A program made the translations under genes and the position numbers. The notes under the pieces were generated by a model, which was not told the DNA's origin, made no database searches, and saw nothing but the letters and a program-made list of their open reading frames with translations. From assembly GCF_001584335.1 (NCBI RefSeq), contig NZ_LSBB01000023.1:124001-188000 (forward strand): a DNA stretch of 64,000 nucleotides, in the 5' to 3' direction. Origin of the DNA: Bacillus atrophaeus. GTDB taxonomy: Bacteria; Bacillota; Bacilli; Bacillales; Bacillaceae. Shown here in pieces: positions 45,218 to 52,806 of the stretch (its first letter is position 1; each line of letters begins with the position of its first letter).

Positions 45218-47008
45218 TTGTTTGGGATTTTGAAACAATGGTTTTGGTATGACTGGGTATTACTTTGTATACGTTTTGTCATCTGGCTCTCAATGATGTT
45301 AACTACTATCCAACACCAAGACCATTTGACTGTGCCACTTTGGATCATCATTCTTTGGGAAGTAGCCTCATTTTCAGTACCTTGGATTTGTTTAATGTTC
45401 AGTTATCGCTATTATCTGTTTACTGAGATAGTTTTGTTTGGTGGAGTTTGCTTCTACTTAATCTTCTTATTTCCAACGGCTTATCTTGCTTTTTTAATGC
45501 CGACTTTCATGATCGCGGCAAATAGTGCCCATAAATCATACCGTTGGTCGGGTTCTATCACAATTGTTTTGTTTCCGTTTCTCATTGCAATATTTTCCCG
45601 TGAAATAGATGTATGGGTGATTATCCTACAAATGGGTCTGGCTTTTGCAATGGGATTTTCCTTTCGTTTACTCGTTATTAATTACCGTAACAATGAAATT
45701 ATTCGTAACCAGAAGCAAGTATTGGAACAGTATTTATCCCAGATTGAACGAATTACTTTGCTAGAGGAGCGTGATAGACTCTCAAAAGATTTACACGATA
45801 CGATGGGACATTCCTATACCTCAATCATTATGGGGATGGAAACATTACGTACGGAATTAAAGACAAAAGATGGGGAACAAAAGCTTGACTCATTATTGAA
45901 ATTGGCCCGTAACAGTATGACAGAAGTGAGAACGTATTTACATCAAATGGATTCACAACAAGAATCACTTCCGCTAATTGTTACCTTGAAACAATTAGCG
46001 GAAGAGTTCCAGAAACATGCAAAAGTAAATGTACGCACTCGAATAATAGGGGAAGAGTACACGGTCCCCAAACAAGTGAAAATGACACTGTATCGGAGCT
46101 TGCAGGAAGCACTGACTAATGCTGTGCGACACGGACAATCCACCGAAATCATTGTGTCACTGCATTTTGAGCCGCAACAGACGAGATTGGATGTGCAAGA
46201 TAATGGCTGCGGAGTGGAGGAATGGAAAGATGGCTTCGGGTTAACTGCGATGAAAGAACGTACGGCACAATTACAAGGTAGAGTCACTATATACTCCGAA
46301 AAAGACGAGGGGACGCTCATCTCATGTGTGTTACCTAAACTGGAACAATCATCCAATGAACGAATCCGCTTGTGTATCGTGGATGATCATTCGTTTATTC
46401 GAGAAAGTCTCTATACAATCTTGGATGAACAGAAAGACTTGCAGGTAGTGGGCATGGCTGAAGATGGAGAGCAAGCTGTAGAATTGTGTGGAAGGCTGAA
46501 TCCAGATTTGGTATTAATGGATTTGGAGATGCCCAATCAGGATGGGATTCGTGCCACCAAAATAATCAAGGGCAAATGGCCTGACATTCGTGTCCTCATC
46601 CTGTCAACGTTTCAGGATATAGAAAGGGCGAAGGAAATCATACGAAGCGGCGCTGACGGCTATCTGCTAAAATCCATAGAGTCACGTGAACTAGCTGAAT
46701 CGATTCGCCTCGTCTATCGGGGAGCCACTATGATTGACCAAGGTTTGTTCCATAGAATGTGGGATGGAACTGATGAGGCTGAGCCATCCGGATTGAAGTT
46801 AGATGGAAAAGAGTATGGCTTAACGAAACGCGAACTTGAGGTTTTGAATCTTTTGTCTCAAGGAATTCGTTATAAAACAATTGCTTCGGAACTTTACTTA
46901 TCAAACGGCACTGTAAGAAATTACGCTTCCACTCTCTATGATAAATTAGGAGTCAAAAATCGAGAAGAAGCCGTGCAAAAGGCAAGAGATACAGGATTAC
47001 TTTCATAA
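45218..47008 (+). CDS. Histidine kinase fused to a LuxR-type response regulator
   Basis: A 596-residue single protein. Five or six membrane segments occupy residues 5-155 and a short coiled coil follows. The HisKA_3 box DRLSKDLHDTMGHS has the phospho-acceptor His near 193. The ATPase domain has the N-box EALTNAVRHG and G-boxes DNGCGVEE and GFGLTAMKER. After about 20 residues a full receiver follows: acidic pair in CIVDDHS (389-390), phospho-Asp near 435 (VLMDLEMP), Lys near 485. A NarL/LuxR HTH (YGLTKRELEVLNLLSQGIRYKTIASELYLSNGTVRNY) ends it. I use the TTG at 45218, seven bases after AAGGGG; the ATG at 45170 lies inside the sensor gene. No in-frame start exists at the kinase-receiver junction. 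Confidence 0.88.
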   Translation: MFGILKQWFWYDWVLLCIRFVIWLSMMLTTIQHQDHLTVPLWIIILWEVASFSVPWICLMFSYRYYLFTEIVLFGGVCFYLIFLFPTAYLAFLMPTFMIAANSAHKSYRWSGSITIVLFPFLIAIFSREIDVWVIILQMGLAFAMGFSFRLLVINYRNNEIIRNQKQVLEQYLSQIERITLLEERDRLSKDLHDTMGHSYTSIIMGMETLRTELKTKDGEQKLDSLLKLARNSMTEVRTYLHQMDSQQESLPLIVTLKQLAEEFQKHAKVNVRTRIIGEEYTVPKQVKMTLYRSLQEALTNAVRHGQSTEIIVSLHFEPQQTRLDVQDNGCGVEEWKDGFGLTAMKERTAQLQGRVTIYSEKDEGTLISCVLPKLEQSSNERIRLCIVDDHSFIRESLYTILDEQKDLQVVGMAEDGEQAVELCGRLNPDLVLMDLEMPNQDGIRATKIIKGKWPDIRVLILSTFQDIERAKEIIRSGADGYLLKSIESRELAESIRLVYRGATMIDQGLFHRMWDGTDEAEPSGLKLDGKEYGLTKRELEVLNLLSQGIRYKTIASELYLSNGTVRNYASTLYDKLGVKNREEAVQKARDTGLLS

Positions 47009-47184
47009 GAGGGATTACTTTCATCTGCTAGGGGTGTGTGAACGTTCAAGGTTTCAGGGGACCACATGTCAAAAATAAGTGTTATAGGCGATTTTATAGC
47101 TTCTATAAATAATGTTTTGTTTTTGTTATAAGTTTTTAAGTAATTCATGTTTAATTTTCAATGAATCATATAAAGACAAGCATA
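47009..47184. other. Spacer before the integrase remnant
   Basis: AT-rich sequence with no supported gene. The end of the integrase remnant begins near its right edge. Confidence 0.4.
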
Positions 47185-47377
47185 TTACAACCCCATAGCT
47201 TTAGACATACTCATACATCCCCTTCTCATTGAAGCTGGGGCAGGCGTAAAGGAGATTCAAGAAAGATTAGGGCATTCAGACATCAACACGACGATGAATA
47301 TTTACGCTCATATGACAAAAAATATCGAAGAAAAGACCTCCCATAAGTTCAGTGAACTTACGAAAGGTCTTCTCTAA
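47185..47377 (+). pseudogene. 3' end of a tyrosine integrase, frameshifted
   Basis: The C-terminal catalytic region reads FRHTHTS, then after removing one extra C near 47218, LLIEAGAGVKEIQERLGHSD, INTTMNIYAHM and a stop at 47377. These are the RHTH and LGH boxes and the Tyr nucleophile of phage integrases. Everything upstream of the RHTH box is missing. It points at the groEL-like attachment sequence 100 bases further on, as an integrase normally does. Confidence 0.85.
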
Positions 47378-47481
47378 TTGGTGAAGTAAATTTGTTTCAA
47401 AAACTGAAAGTTAGCAAAAAGTTAGCATTTCACTAATCTCCACCTTCCAAACCCCTATATATCAAGGGTTCTAGGCGATGA

Positions 47482-47508
47482 TTACATCATGCCGCCCATG
47501 CATTGCCC
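47482..47508 (-). other. groEL 3'-end duplicate, likely attachment site
   Basis: On the minus strand 27 bases read GQCMGGMM and stop, the signature end of GroEL (GGM repeats, MM, TAA). The frame does not continue upstream as GroEL. In B. subtilis 168 groEL lies on the far side of a prophage that separates it from gutR, in the matching orientation. A copy of its last codons here is best explained as the att half-site left by integration at the groEL 3' end. Confidence 0.65.
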
Positions 47509-47651
47509 CTTTTTATGCCGTTTTTCCACCTGATATACCAGCTTTTTTGATTTCATTTCACCAAGATTGGTTTACGAACATACGTACTATGTTGTATCAT
47601 TTTATATGGGTTTCGGCATCAAAAACGGCATCAATTTTGGGAGATGACCAA

Positions 47652-47840
47652 ATGACTGATTTTGAACGGAAAGTATATCAGATCATAGTGAACATGCATC
47701 TGTATGGGAAGAATCCAACTATGAACGATTTGAAAAGGAAGACCGGAAAGAGCGAAGAGGATATTCGTGCAGCTGTTAAAAGCCTTATGATGAAAGCTGA
47801 ATTAAAGTGGGATAAAAAAACGAAAAAATGGAGAATATAA
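47652..47840 (+). CDS. Small phage protein
   Basis: A 62-residue basic protein (MTDFERKVYQIIVNMHLYGKNPTMNDLKRKTGKSEEDIRAAVKSLMMKAELKWDKKTKKWRI in outline). The middle resembles a winged-helix or HTH (MNDLKRKTGKSEEDIRAAVKSL). The ATG follows GGGAGATGACCAA; an upstream extension has no such site. The function is unknown. Confidence 0.6.
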   Translation: MTDFERKVYQIIVNMHLYGKNPTMNDLKRKTGKSEEDIRAAVKSLMMKAELKWDKKTKKWRI

Positions 47841-47841
47841 A

Positions 47842-47868
47842 AAAGCTCACCTATTGGCGGGCTTCAAA
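47842..47868 (-). terminator. Terminator of the three-gene prophage operon
   Basis: Minus-strand AAGCCCGCC/GGTGAGCTTTTTT stem overlapping the stop codon of the last gene; it also follows the plus-strand gene ending at 47840. Confidence 0.75.
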
Positions 47869-48469
47869 CTTCTCCGTCTTGTATATAAATGTCTGCGGGC
47901 AAACCTATTCTGAAGAAATTACGTGCATACGCTTGAGAAAGGTGTTCCCTATAAGGCGGCAATAATCTGAATCTCTTATTTTTATTCTCTCTCACTTGAG
48001 ATTCTAGAGCTTCTTTTGGCAAAGTAAAACTATTTCTCAATAGAACTACATTATAATCTAACTCTTTTTCTCCACCAGGTGAAACGTACTTATTGAGCAA
48101 ATGAAAATCCAAATAACTTCCGGATCTTAATTTTTTTATTTCATTTGCTTTATTCTTTTTCATACTACTACTTAAATCTTTTTTTAATAGTCTTTCACGG
48201 TTCTCCCCATTTGGATAATACTTCGCCAATAAAAGCTCAGTAAGAAATCCACTGAGAGAACGTAGTGGACATAATGTTACATCATTCACTTTAGAATTTT
48301 CTAAATCACAAGCTTGAGTTATGACTATTACATCATGGACTTCACCTTCGACTTTAAAAAAAGGACTTTCTTCTTTATACACAATTTTTGGCAACATACA
48401 TTTTAAAATTATGTCACCTTGTGAAATTGTCTGATTTTCAGGCAAAGATGCATACCAGTTGTATTCCAA
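47864..48469 (-). CDS. Prophage protein of unknown function
   Basis: A 201-residue soluble, charged protein starting at TTG after an unusual G7 run (GGGGGGGTACTT). It opens MEYNWYASLPENQTISQGDI and contains DVIVITQACDLEN, a motif seen in small proteins annotated only as hypothetical. No signal peptide or membrane segment. It is the last gene of a three-gene minus-strand operon next to the attachment site. I do not recognise its family well enough to name a function. Confidence 0.7.
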   Translation of the reverse strand: MEYNWYASLPENQTISQGDIILKCMLPKIVYKEESPFFKVEGEVHDVIVITQACDLENSKVNDVTLCPLRSLSGFLTELLLAKYYPNGENRERLLKKDLSSSMKKNKANEIKKLRSGSYLDFHLLNKYVSPGGEKELDYNVVLLRNSFTLPKEALESQVRENKNKRFRLLPPYREHLSQAYARNFFRIGLPADIYIQDGEV

Positions 48470-48487
48470 AAGTACCCCCCCAAATAA

Positions 48488-49015
48488 TTACACATCAAAA
48501 ATTTCATACGGTTTTGCTTTAATTAAGTCAGAAACCTCTACTTCTTCTACTTTGGAGAAATCTAATGAAGGACTTGACCCCGTTGTAAAGGAAATGTCGT
48601 CGATTAAATCGAACGTTTCATAAGGTTTTGCCTTAATATCTGGACCTACAATCACCTCTTCAATATTTTCAAAATCATATTTCTGTGCCATTATTTCCCC
48701 CTCCAATATGGATTTGTTCGACGAAATACTTGACACCGTTTTAATTTCTGGATTTAATGATATCCCTGAGTTGTAATTTATGGAGAAGTTTTCATTGTAA
48801 TTACCTGAGTCCGTCGATTTGCCTTTAACATTTGTATCTACAATTGACTCTTGAACAATGGTTTTATTCACATTTATTTGGGGCACGGTTGCACTTCCAC
48901 CGAAAACCGAAGCAATTGCAAAAGAAAAAATTCCAGTAGCCTGTAACATTTTATGCGGTTTTAAAGAAACAGGTTCAACCATTGAATCACTTGTTCTTAA
49001 TTCAATTGTATTCAT
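48488..49015 (-). CDS. Prophage protein with a duplicated KAKPYE motif
   Basis: A 175-residue protein. Residues 20-45 are mildly hydrophobic (MLQATGIFSFAIASVFGG). The middle is Ser/Asn-rich and low complexity. The C-terminal third holds two copies of an acidic motif, IEEVIVGPDIKAKPYETFDL and VEEVEVSDLIKAKPYEIFDV, about 37 residues apart. It starts with an ATGA overlap on the upstream gene and is followed after 18 bases by the next. The function is unknown; the repeats look like short docking peptides. Confidence 0.65.
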   Translation of the reverse strand: MNTIELRTSDSMVEPVSLKPHKMLQATGIFSFAIASVFGGSATVPQINVNKTIVQESIVDTNVKGKSTDSGNYNENFSINYNSGISLNPEIKTVSSISSNKSILEGEIMAQKYDFENIEEVIVGPDIKAKPYETFDLIDDISFTTGSSPSLDFSKVEEVEVSDLIKAKPYEIFDV

Positions 49016-49428
49016 AATGTTTCCTTTCCTTTCACATAAATCGGAAATTCCCCAAGGCTTGTTCCATCTGCAATAATTTCTGTCTTATAATAACCTTCAT
49101 CTTTGAGTACAATATTTCTTAAGTCCATGTTAAAGACAACACCTTGTTCACTATCAGGCAAGTTTAAGGAATTTTCCCCAAGAAAGTCTTTAGTGATTTT
49201 GATCGTCTTTGTATCAACTAAAGGTGCATCTTGCGAATTTGGAGTTTTAAACAAAACCCTTAATTCCATATCCTCTTTTAAACCCTTTAATCCTGCAGCT
49301 ATTGAGAAAGAAAACATACCTGGTATAAACGCAGGGATTAATGATAATAAAGGTTGTACTACTGTCAGTTTTCCATTTTGATCTGGTTCTGCTTTTTCAC
49401 AGTATATAAAAGTCGATACTGATGGCAT
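49012..49428 (-). CDS. Prophage protein, possible DUF6941-type
   Basis: A 138-residue protein predicted to be mostly beta strands (FIYCEKAEPDQNGKLTVVQPLLS... YYKTEIIADGTSLGEFPIYVKG), resembling small all-beta proteins classed as DUF6941; this is pattern recognition only. It heads the three-gene operon, with an AGGAGGGGAAT ribosome-binding site and a promoter just upstream. Confidence 0.65.
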   Translation of the reverse strand: MPSVSTFIYCEKAEPDQNGKLTVVQPLLSLIPAFIPGMFSFSIAAGLKGLKEDMELRVLFKTPNSQDAPLVDTKTIKITKDFLGENSLNLPDSEQGVVFNMDLRNIVLKDEGYYKTEIIADGTSLGEFPIYVKGKETL

Positions 49429-49477
49429 TGAATTCCCCTCCTAGCAAGCATCATATTATATGCTTACATGTACCATT

Positions 49478-49506
49478 ATATTAGCCGGAAAGAAGGTTTT
49501 TGTAAA
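49478..49506 (-). promoter_or_regulatory. Promoter of the three-gene operon
   Basis: Minus-strand TTTACA (49501-49506), 17 bp, TAATAT (49478-49483), about 50 bases upstream of the first gene. It gives the cassette its own vegetative-type promoter, separate from the late phage genes. Confidence 0.6.
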
Positions 49507-49602
49507 CTCCTTTAACCTATAATATGGACACATTTAATGGGAAATAATCAATAAACGGGTCAAAGTATTTTTCACTAATAACTGCCAAACGTATGACAAA
49601 CA

Positions 49603-49630
49603 AAAACCCTCCTCATCTCGAGAAGGGCTT
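49603..49630 (-). terminator. Terminator after the HTH gene
   Basis: Minus-strand AAGCCCTTCTC/GAGGAGGGTTTTTG hairpin at the stop codon of the HTH gene. Confidence 0.8.
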
Positions 49631-49860
49631 CATTCATCATACGGCCGGTATTTCTTCCGGCCGGCTTCTAACTCTTTTTTTAGGGCTTGCACATGTCCCA
49701 GCAAAAACAAGGCAACTGTCCCAACCTTTTTAACCGGCTTGAGCTTTCCAGAAGTCACAAGGGTGCTCAAACGCTGCCGGGTGATTCCAAGCAGCTCCCC
49801 GGCTTCAGCTGCCGTCAAAACTTCTTCCTGGATAAACTTAATTTTTTCGCTTTCTTTCAT
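49630..49860 (-). CDS. Excisionase-type HTH protein
   Basis: A 76-residue protein whose core is a helix-turn-helix of the excisionase/MerR-like class (EEVLTAAEAGELLGITRQRLSTLVTSGKLKPVKKVGTVALF). It ends with a basic tail. It overlaps the upstream gene by 23 bases and has GGAGAGAG upstream. It could regulate the small membrane-peptide cassette or act as an excision factor; its position far from an intact integrase favours the former. Confidence 0.7.
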   Translation of the reverse strand: MKESEKIKFIQEEVLTAAEAGELLGITRQRLSTLVTSGKLKPVKKVGTVALFLLGHVQALKKELEAGRKKYRPYDE

Positions 49861-50047
49861 GGCTTTTCTCTCTCCATATCATAATGAATCCTTTTAATAA
49901 CGTGACGATCGCAGCCAAGTATAAAATGATGCCTGTGATCTTACCGAGAGTCCCGGCGTTTTCGAAATCAATAGCAACAATTCCCGCTATTATGATTAAC
50001 AAAGTGGTCATATCTAATGTACTGTACTGTTTAAAATATTTTTTCAT
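49838..50047 (-). CDS. Small two-helix membrane protein
   Basis: A 69-residue protein with two membrane segments (about 15-32 and 40-58) and a strongly basic end (REKSHERKRKN). The start is uncertain: a GTG at 50107 and an internal ATG are also possible, and no strong ribosome-binding site is seen. A strong hairpin (AAGGGG...CCCCTT) lies inside the longer version. The function is unknown. Confidence 0.5.
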   Translation of the reverse strand: MKKYFKQYSTLDMTTLLIIIAGIVAIDFENAGTLGKITGIILYLAAIVTLLKGFIMIWREKSHERKRKN

Positions 50048-50113
50048 ATGCTCGTGGACGTGATATAATGTGGTAAGAGCAAGGGGAGCAATCCCCTTGT
50101 CTCTCACTATGTC

Positions 50114-50257
50114 TCAGCGCTTCTTGCTTACCCGGCGGGAGCGCTTTTTTTTGTTCTTCTCTCGCTTTTCGCTCTCCTTTTGCCATATATCGTAGATATT
50201 TTTGACAATGGTCACGACTGCCGCGATGATAAGAACTATGTTTCTTACGTCGTCCAC
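50114..50257 (-). CDS. Small single-helix membrane peptide
   Basis: A 47-residue peptide from GTG, with an ideal AAGGAGG site seven bases upstream and a TTGACT-17-TATAAT promoter. One membrane helix (NIVLIIAAVVTIVKNIYDIW) is followed by a highly basic tail (KREKNKKKRSRRVSKKR). Size, topology and strong promoter resemble small holin-like or type I toxin peptides of Bacillus prophages, but no antitoxin RNA was identified. Confidence 0.6.
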   Translation of the reverse strand: MDDVRNIVLIIAAVVTIVKNIYDIWQKESEKREKNKKKRSRRVSKKR

Positions 50258-50282
50258 TTCAGCACCTCCTTTCTATACTTTA

Positions 50283-50311
50283 ATTATACAACATCTATTT
50301 ACAACAGTCAA
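50283..50311 (-). promoter_or_regulatory. Strong promoter of the membrane-peptide cassette
   Basis: Minus-strand TTGACT (50306-50311), 17 bp, TATAAT (50283-50288). The sequence contains TGTTGTA repeated, 13 bases apart, which may be an operator. It lies 25 bases before the GTG start. Confidence 0.75.
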
Positions 50312-50487
50312 TAGATTAAGGAAATAAGTTCTTCTTCCTTAAAAGTTACTTTTCTTATTAATTTAGTTTGTTAAGGAAAATTTAAGGTAATTACCAGCAA
50401 AATTATGGTATTATTGCCTCTGTTGCTTTAGACCTTCTGATATAAGGGTCAAAAGTAATAGAAATAACAAGAATTGAGGTAAGAAGA

Positions 50488-51357
50488 ATGAAAAAGCGCA
50501 GTATTATTCTATTTTTAATGCTCGTATCTATTTGCTCTGTTATAATACCAATGCACACTAGAGCAGAAGAACAAATTGATTATAATGCAATTTATAATCA
50601 AGCTATTAAAGAAGGAGTTATTAATCAACAGGATTTAAGTTATGATGACTGGTTAAAGGAGAATGTAGGATACAAGAAGATTTATGATGCAGGAATAAAT
50701 GAAAATGTTTTAGATCCCACGCTTGGATACACAGAGTGGATTAAATTAAATCATTATGGTCAACCACCTGCAGATGACAATACTGAGTTTACAACCTATA
50801 CATTAGGATCAACAAAAACAAAAGCTACAATGCTATCAACATCCACATCAAACATCAAAGTTACGCAACTATCTAGTTTTCGAATTAAACCGGGAGATAT
50901 ATTGATTACTAACTCTACTTCATCAAACGGTATTGTTGGACATTCAGCAATTGCTAATGGAGCAAATCATATTCTAGATATGCCAGGATACGGAAACAAA
51001 AGTGATAATAATAGACAACTTACCGTTTCACAATGGTTGTCTAAATATAACCATGGCTGGATTAAAGTATATAGACTAAAAAATAGTAGTATGGCAGCTA
51101 AAGTGGCAAGATATGCAGATAGAAACTATTATTCAAGTAATGGATCTTCTAAAAAAAATATTCATATAGCTTATAAAATAGATCGTCATTTATATCAAAA
51201 GTCGCCAAGCTACTGTTCAAAGCTAGTATATGATGCGTATTATTATGGCTCTGGCTCAGCTTCTGTTGTTAGGGCCAAACATGGATATGTTATGCCATAT
51301 GATTTACCTGGGGTTTTCACTGCTAAGTACCGCCCTGCAATGGTACATCAATATTAA
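50488..51357 (+). CDS. Secreted YiiX-like (permuted NlpC/P60) protein
   Basis: A 289-residue exported protein with signal peptide (MKKRSIILFLMLVSICSVI..., cut near HTRA|EEQ). The C-terminal half resembles YiiX/YebB-like permuted papain-fold enzymes: GDILITNSTSSNGIVGHSAIANG supplies the conserved His near residue 157, and SPSYCSKLVYDAYYYG supplies the Cys near 242. The N-terminal 100 residues are repeat-like (YNQAIKEGVINQQDLSYDDWLKENVGY / DAGINENVLDPTLGYTEWIKLN). Very AT-rich and on the opposite strand to the late genes, so a moron. Confidence 0.75.
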   Translation: MKKRSIILFLMLVSICSVIIPMHTRAEEQIDYNAIYNQAIKEGVINQQDLSYDDWLKENVGYKKIYDAGINENVLDPTLGYTEWIKLNHYGQPPADDNTEFTTYTLGSTKTKATMLSTSTSNIKVTQLSSFRIKPGDILITNSTSSNGIVGHSAIANGANHILDMPGYGNKSDNNRQLTVSQWLSKYNHGWIKVYRLKNSSMAAKVARYADRNYYSSNGSSKKNIHIAYKIDRHLYQKSPSYCSKLVYDAYYYGSGSASVVRAKHGYVMPYDLPGVFTAKYRPAMVHQY

Positions 51358-51372
51358 ATAGGAGTATATAAA

Positions 51373-51753
51373 ATGGTAAAAAAAATAGTACTTTCTCTTA
51401 TTGCTTTAGTTATTATTGTTGTTGGAGCTTCTTTACTTGTTCATTTTAACAGCAGAAAAGTAGCTGAAGATAAAATTGATCAATATATTTCAGACTATGG
51501 AATTCCCAAAAAGGATATTAAATCTGAAGAATATCCTATGTTTAATTCTTTAAGTGCACCTAAAGGTTTTACTAAAACGGTTTATGTGAAGAATGAAAAC
51601 AATAAAGACAACTATTACATTTTTCACTATGACCCCTCCAGCAAAAAAGTAAATTTCTCTGGTGTTGTTGAAGGATCTGAAGTATCAATTCATGATAAAT
51701 TGATCAAGAAATTAAAATACCAACCATCTGATAAGGTTTTGAACCAAGATTAA
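51373..51753 (+). CDS. DUF3139 membrane-anchored protein
   Basis: A 126-residue protein with one N-terminal membrane segment (about 5-25) and an outside domain with ISDYGIPKKDIKSEEYPMF, typical of DUF3139. It follows the secreted protein after 15 bases with an AGGAGTATATAAA ribosome-binding site, so the two are co-transcribed. A partner or immunity role for the exported protein is possible but unproven. Confidence 0.7.
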   Translation: MVKKIVLSLIALVIIVVGASLLVHFNSRKVAEDKIDQYISDYGIPKKDIKSEEYPMFNSLSAPKGFTKTVYVKNENNKDNYYIFHYDPSSKKVNFSGVVEGSEVSIHDKLIKKLKYQPSDKVLNQD

Positions 51754-51783
51754 AAGCCCTCTTTTGAGGGCTTTTTCTTTTTT
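51753..51783. terminator. Symmetrical terminator between DUF3139 and the amidase
   Basis: AAAAGCCCTC/GAGGGCTTTTTC hairpin flanked by A and T runs, serving both converging genes. Confidence 0.85.
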
Positions 51784-51784
51784 A

Positions 51785-52753
51785 CTACTTCAATAGTGCT
51801 TCCAATTTCGCTTTCGTTTTCGGTCCGTAAATACCGTCTGCAGAAAGCCCATGCATCATCTGGAACCGTTTTACTGCGTTTGCTGTTTTCGGACCATACA
51901 CACCGTCAATGCCGTTATTCTTCGCCCCTTTGTCAGGATAGAAATAAAGAGCCGCCAACGCTTTCTGAATCTGTTTGACAGCCGCTCCTTTCATCAATGG
52001 GCTTTTCACTTTATAGATACCTGAGGGCAGCGTATATGATGACTTTTTACTGCTCGTTGATGAACCCGAAGATCCGCCGTTGCTTTTTAGGTTTAATTTC
52101 TGACCAACTTTGATCTTATTCGGGTCCTTTATGCCGTTCCAACTCTGCAGGTTTGCCACGCTTACCCCTTGAGCCTTTGCAATTCCGGAAAGAGTATCTC
52201 CTTTTTTGACTGTGTAAGTTGATCCTGACGAACTCCCTGAGGAACTAGAAGTCTTTCCGCCCAGCGCTTTCAATTCTTTTTCAATGGCAGCCTTAACCTC
52301 GTCCCATCGTCCTTCTGATAAAATACGGTGAGGGCAGTATTTGCCGTTCCAGTCTTGATGCTTCCGAACACGATCAATGCCCCAGCCTCGTTCTTTTAGT
52401 AACTGCGCCACAAACTTGATGGCTCTTTCCTCTGCCGCCTTGTATCGCGCGCCTCCTGACTTGCTGTAGCAGATTTCAACACCGATAGACTCACGGTTCC
52501 CGGTGCCGTTTGTGCCGTCTCCTGTGTGCCATGCATTGCGATCTGTGGGGATACCCTGCCTTACTTCTTTGTCATCAACAGCAAAATGAAAACTAGTTGA
52601 ACTGGTGTTTCCGATCATGTAGCTAACCTCATTAGCAGCACATGCATCATTGTACGTGTTGTGGATGGTAATGTATTCAGCGTCCATATGATTAGGACAT
52701 TTTAATTTATATTTTTCCTCTGATACAAGATTCTTTTTCACTGAGACTGTCAT
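51785..52753 (-). CDS. N-acetylmuramoyl-L-alanine amidase (endolysin)
   Basis: A 322-residue phage lysin. The amidase_2 domain (residues 20-165) has zinc ligands in [20 protein letters not shown] (His and Cys), plus the FHF segment. A LysM domain ([29 protein letters not shown], about 185-228) and a peptidoglycan-binding_1 domain (about 255-318, [23 protein letters not shown]) follow. It resembles XlyA/XlyB of PBSX. Last gene of the lysis set. Confidence 0.92.
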   Translation of the reverse strand: MTVSVKKNLVSEEKYKLKCPNHMDAEYITIHNTYNDACAANEVSYMIGNTSSTSFHFAVDDKEVRQGIPTDRNAWHTGDGTNGTGNRESIGVEICYSKSGGARYKAAEERAIKFVAQLLKERGWGIDRVRKHQDWNGKYCPHRILSEGRWDEVKAAIEKELKALGGKTSSSSGSSSGSTYTVKKGDTLSGIAKAQGVSVANLQSWNGIKDPNKIKVGQKLNLKSNGGSSGSSTSSKKSSYTLPSGIYKVKSPLMKGAAVKQIQKALAALYFYPDKGAKNNGIDGVYGPKTANAVKRFQMMHGLSADGIYGPKTKAKLEALLK

Positions 52754-52806
52754 AGATATTCTCTCCTATTCTATTTTGAAATAAAAAAGGCTGCCCGATG
52801 GCAACC

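Noticed and set aside
46356-46358. ATG as a separate start for the receiver part of the fusion
   Set aside because: It is in the wrong frame; reading from it does not give the receiver sequence.
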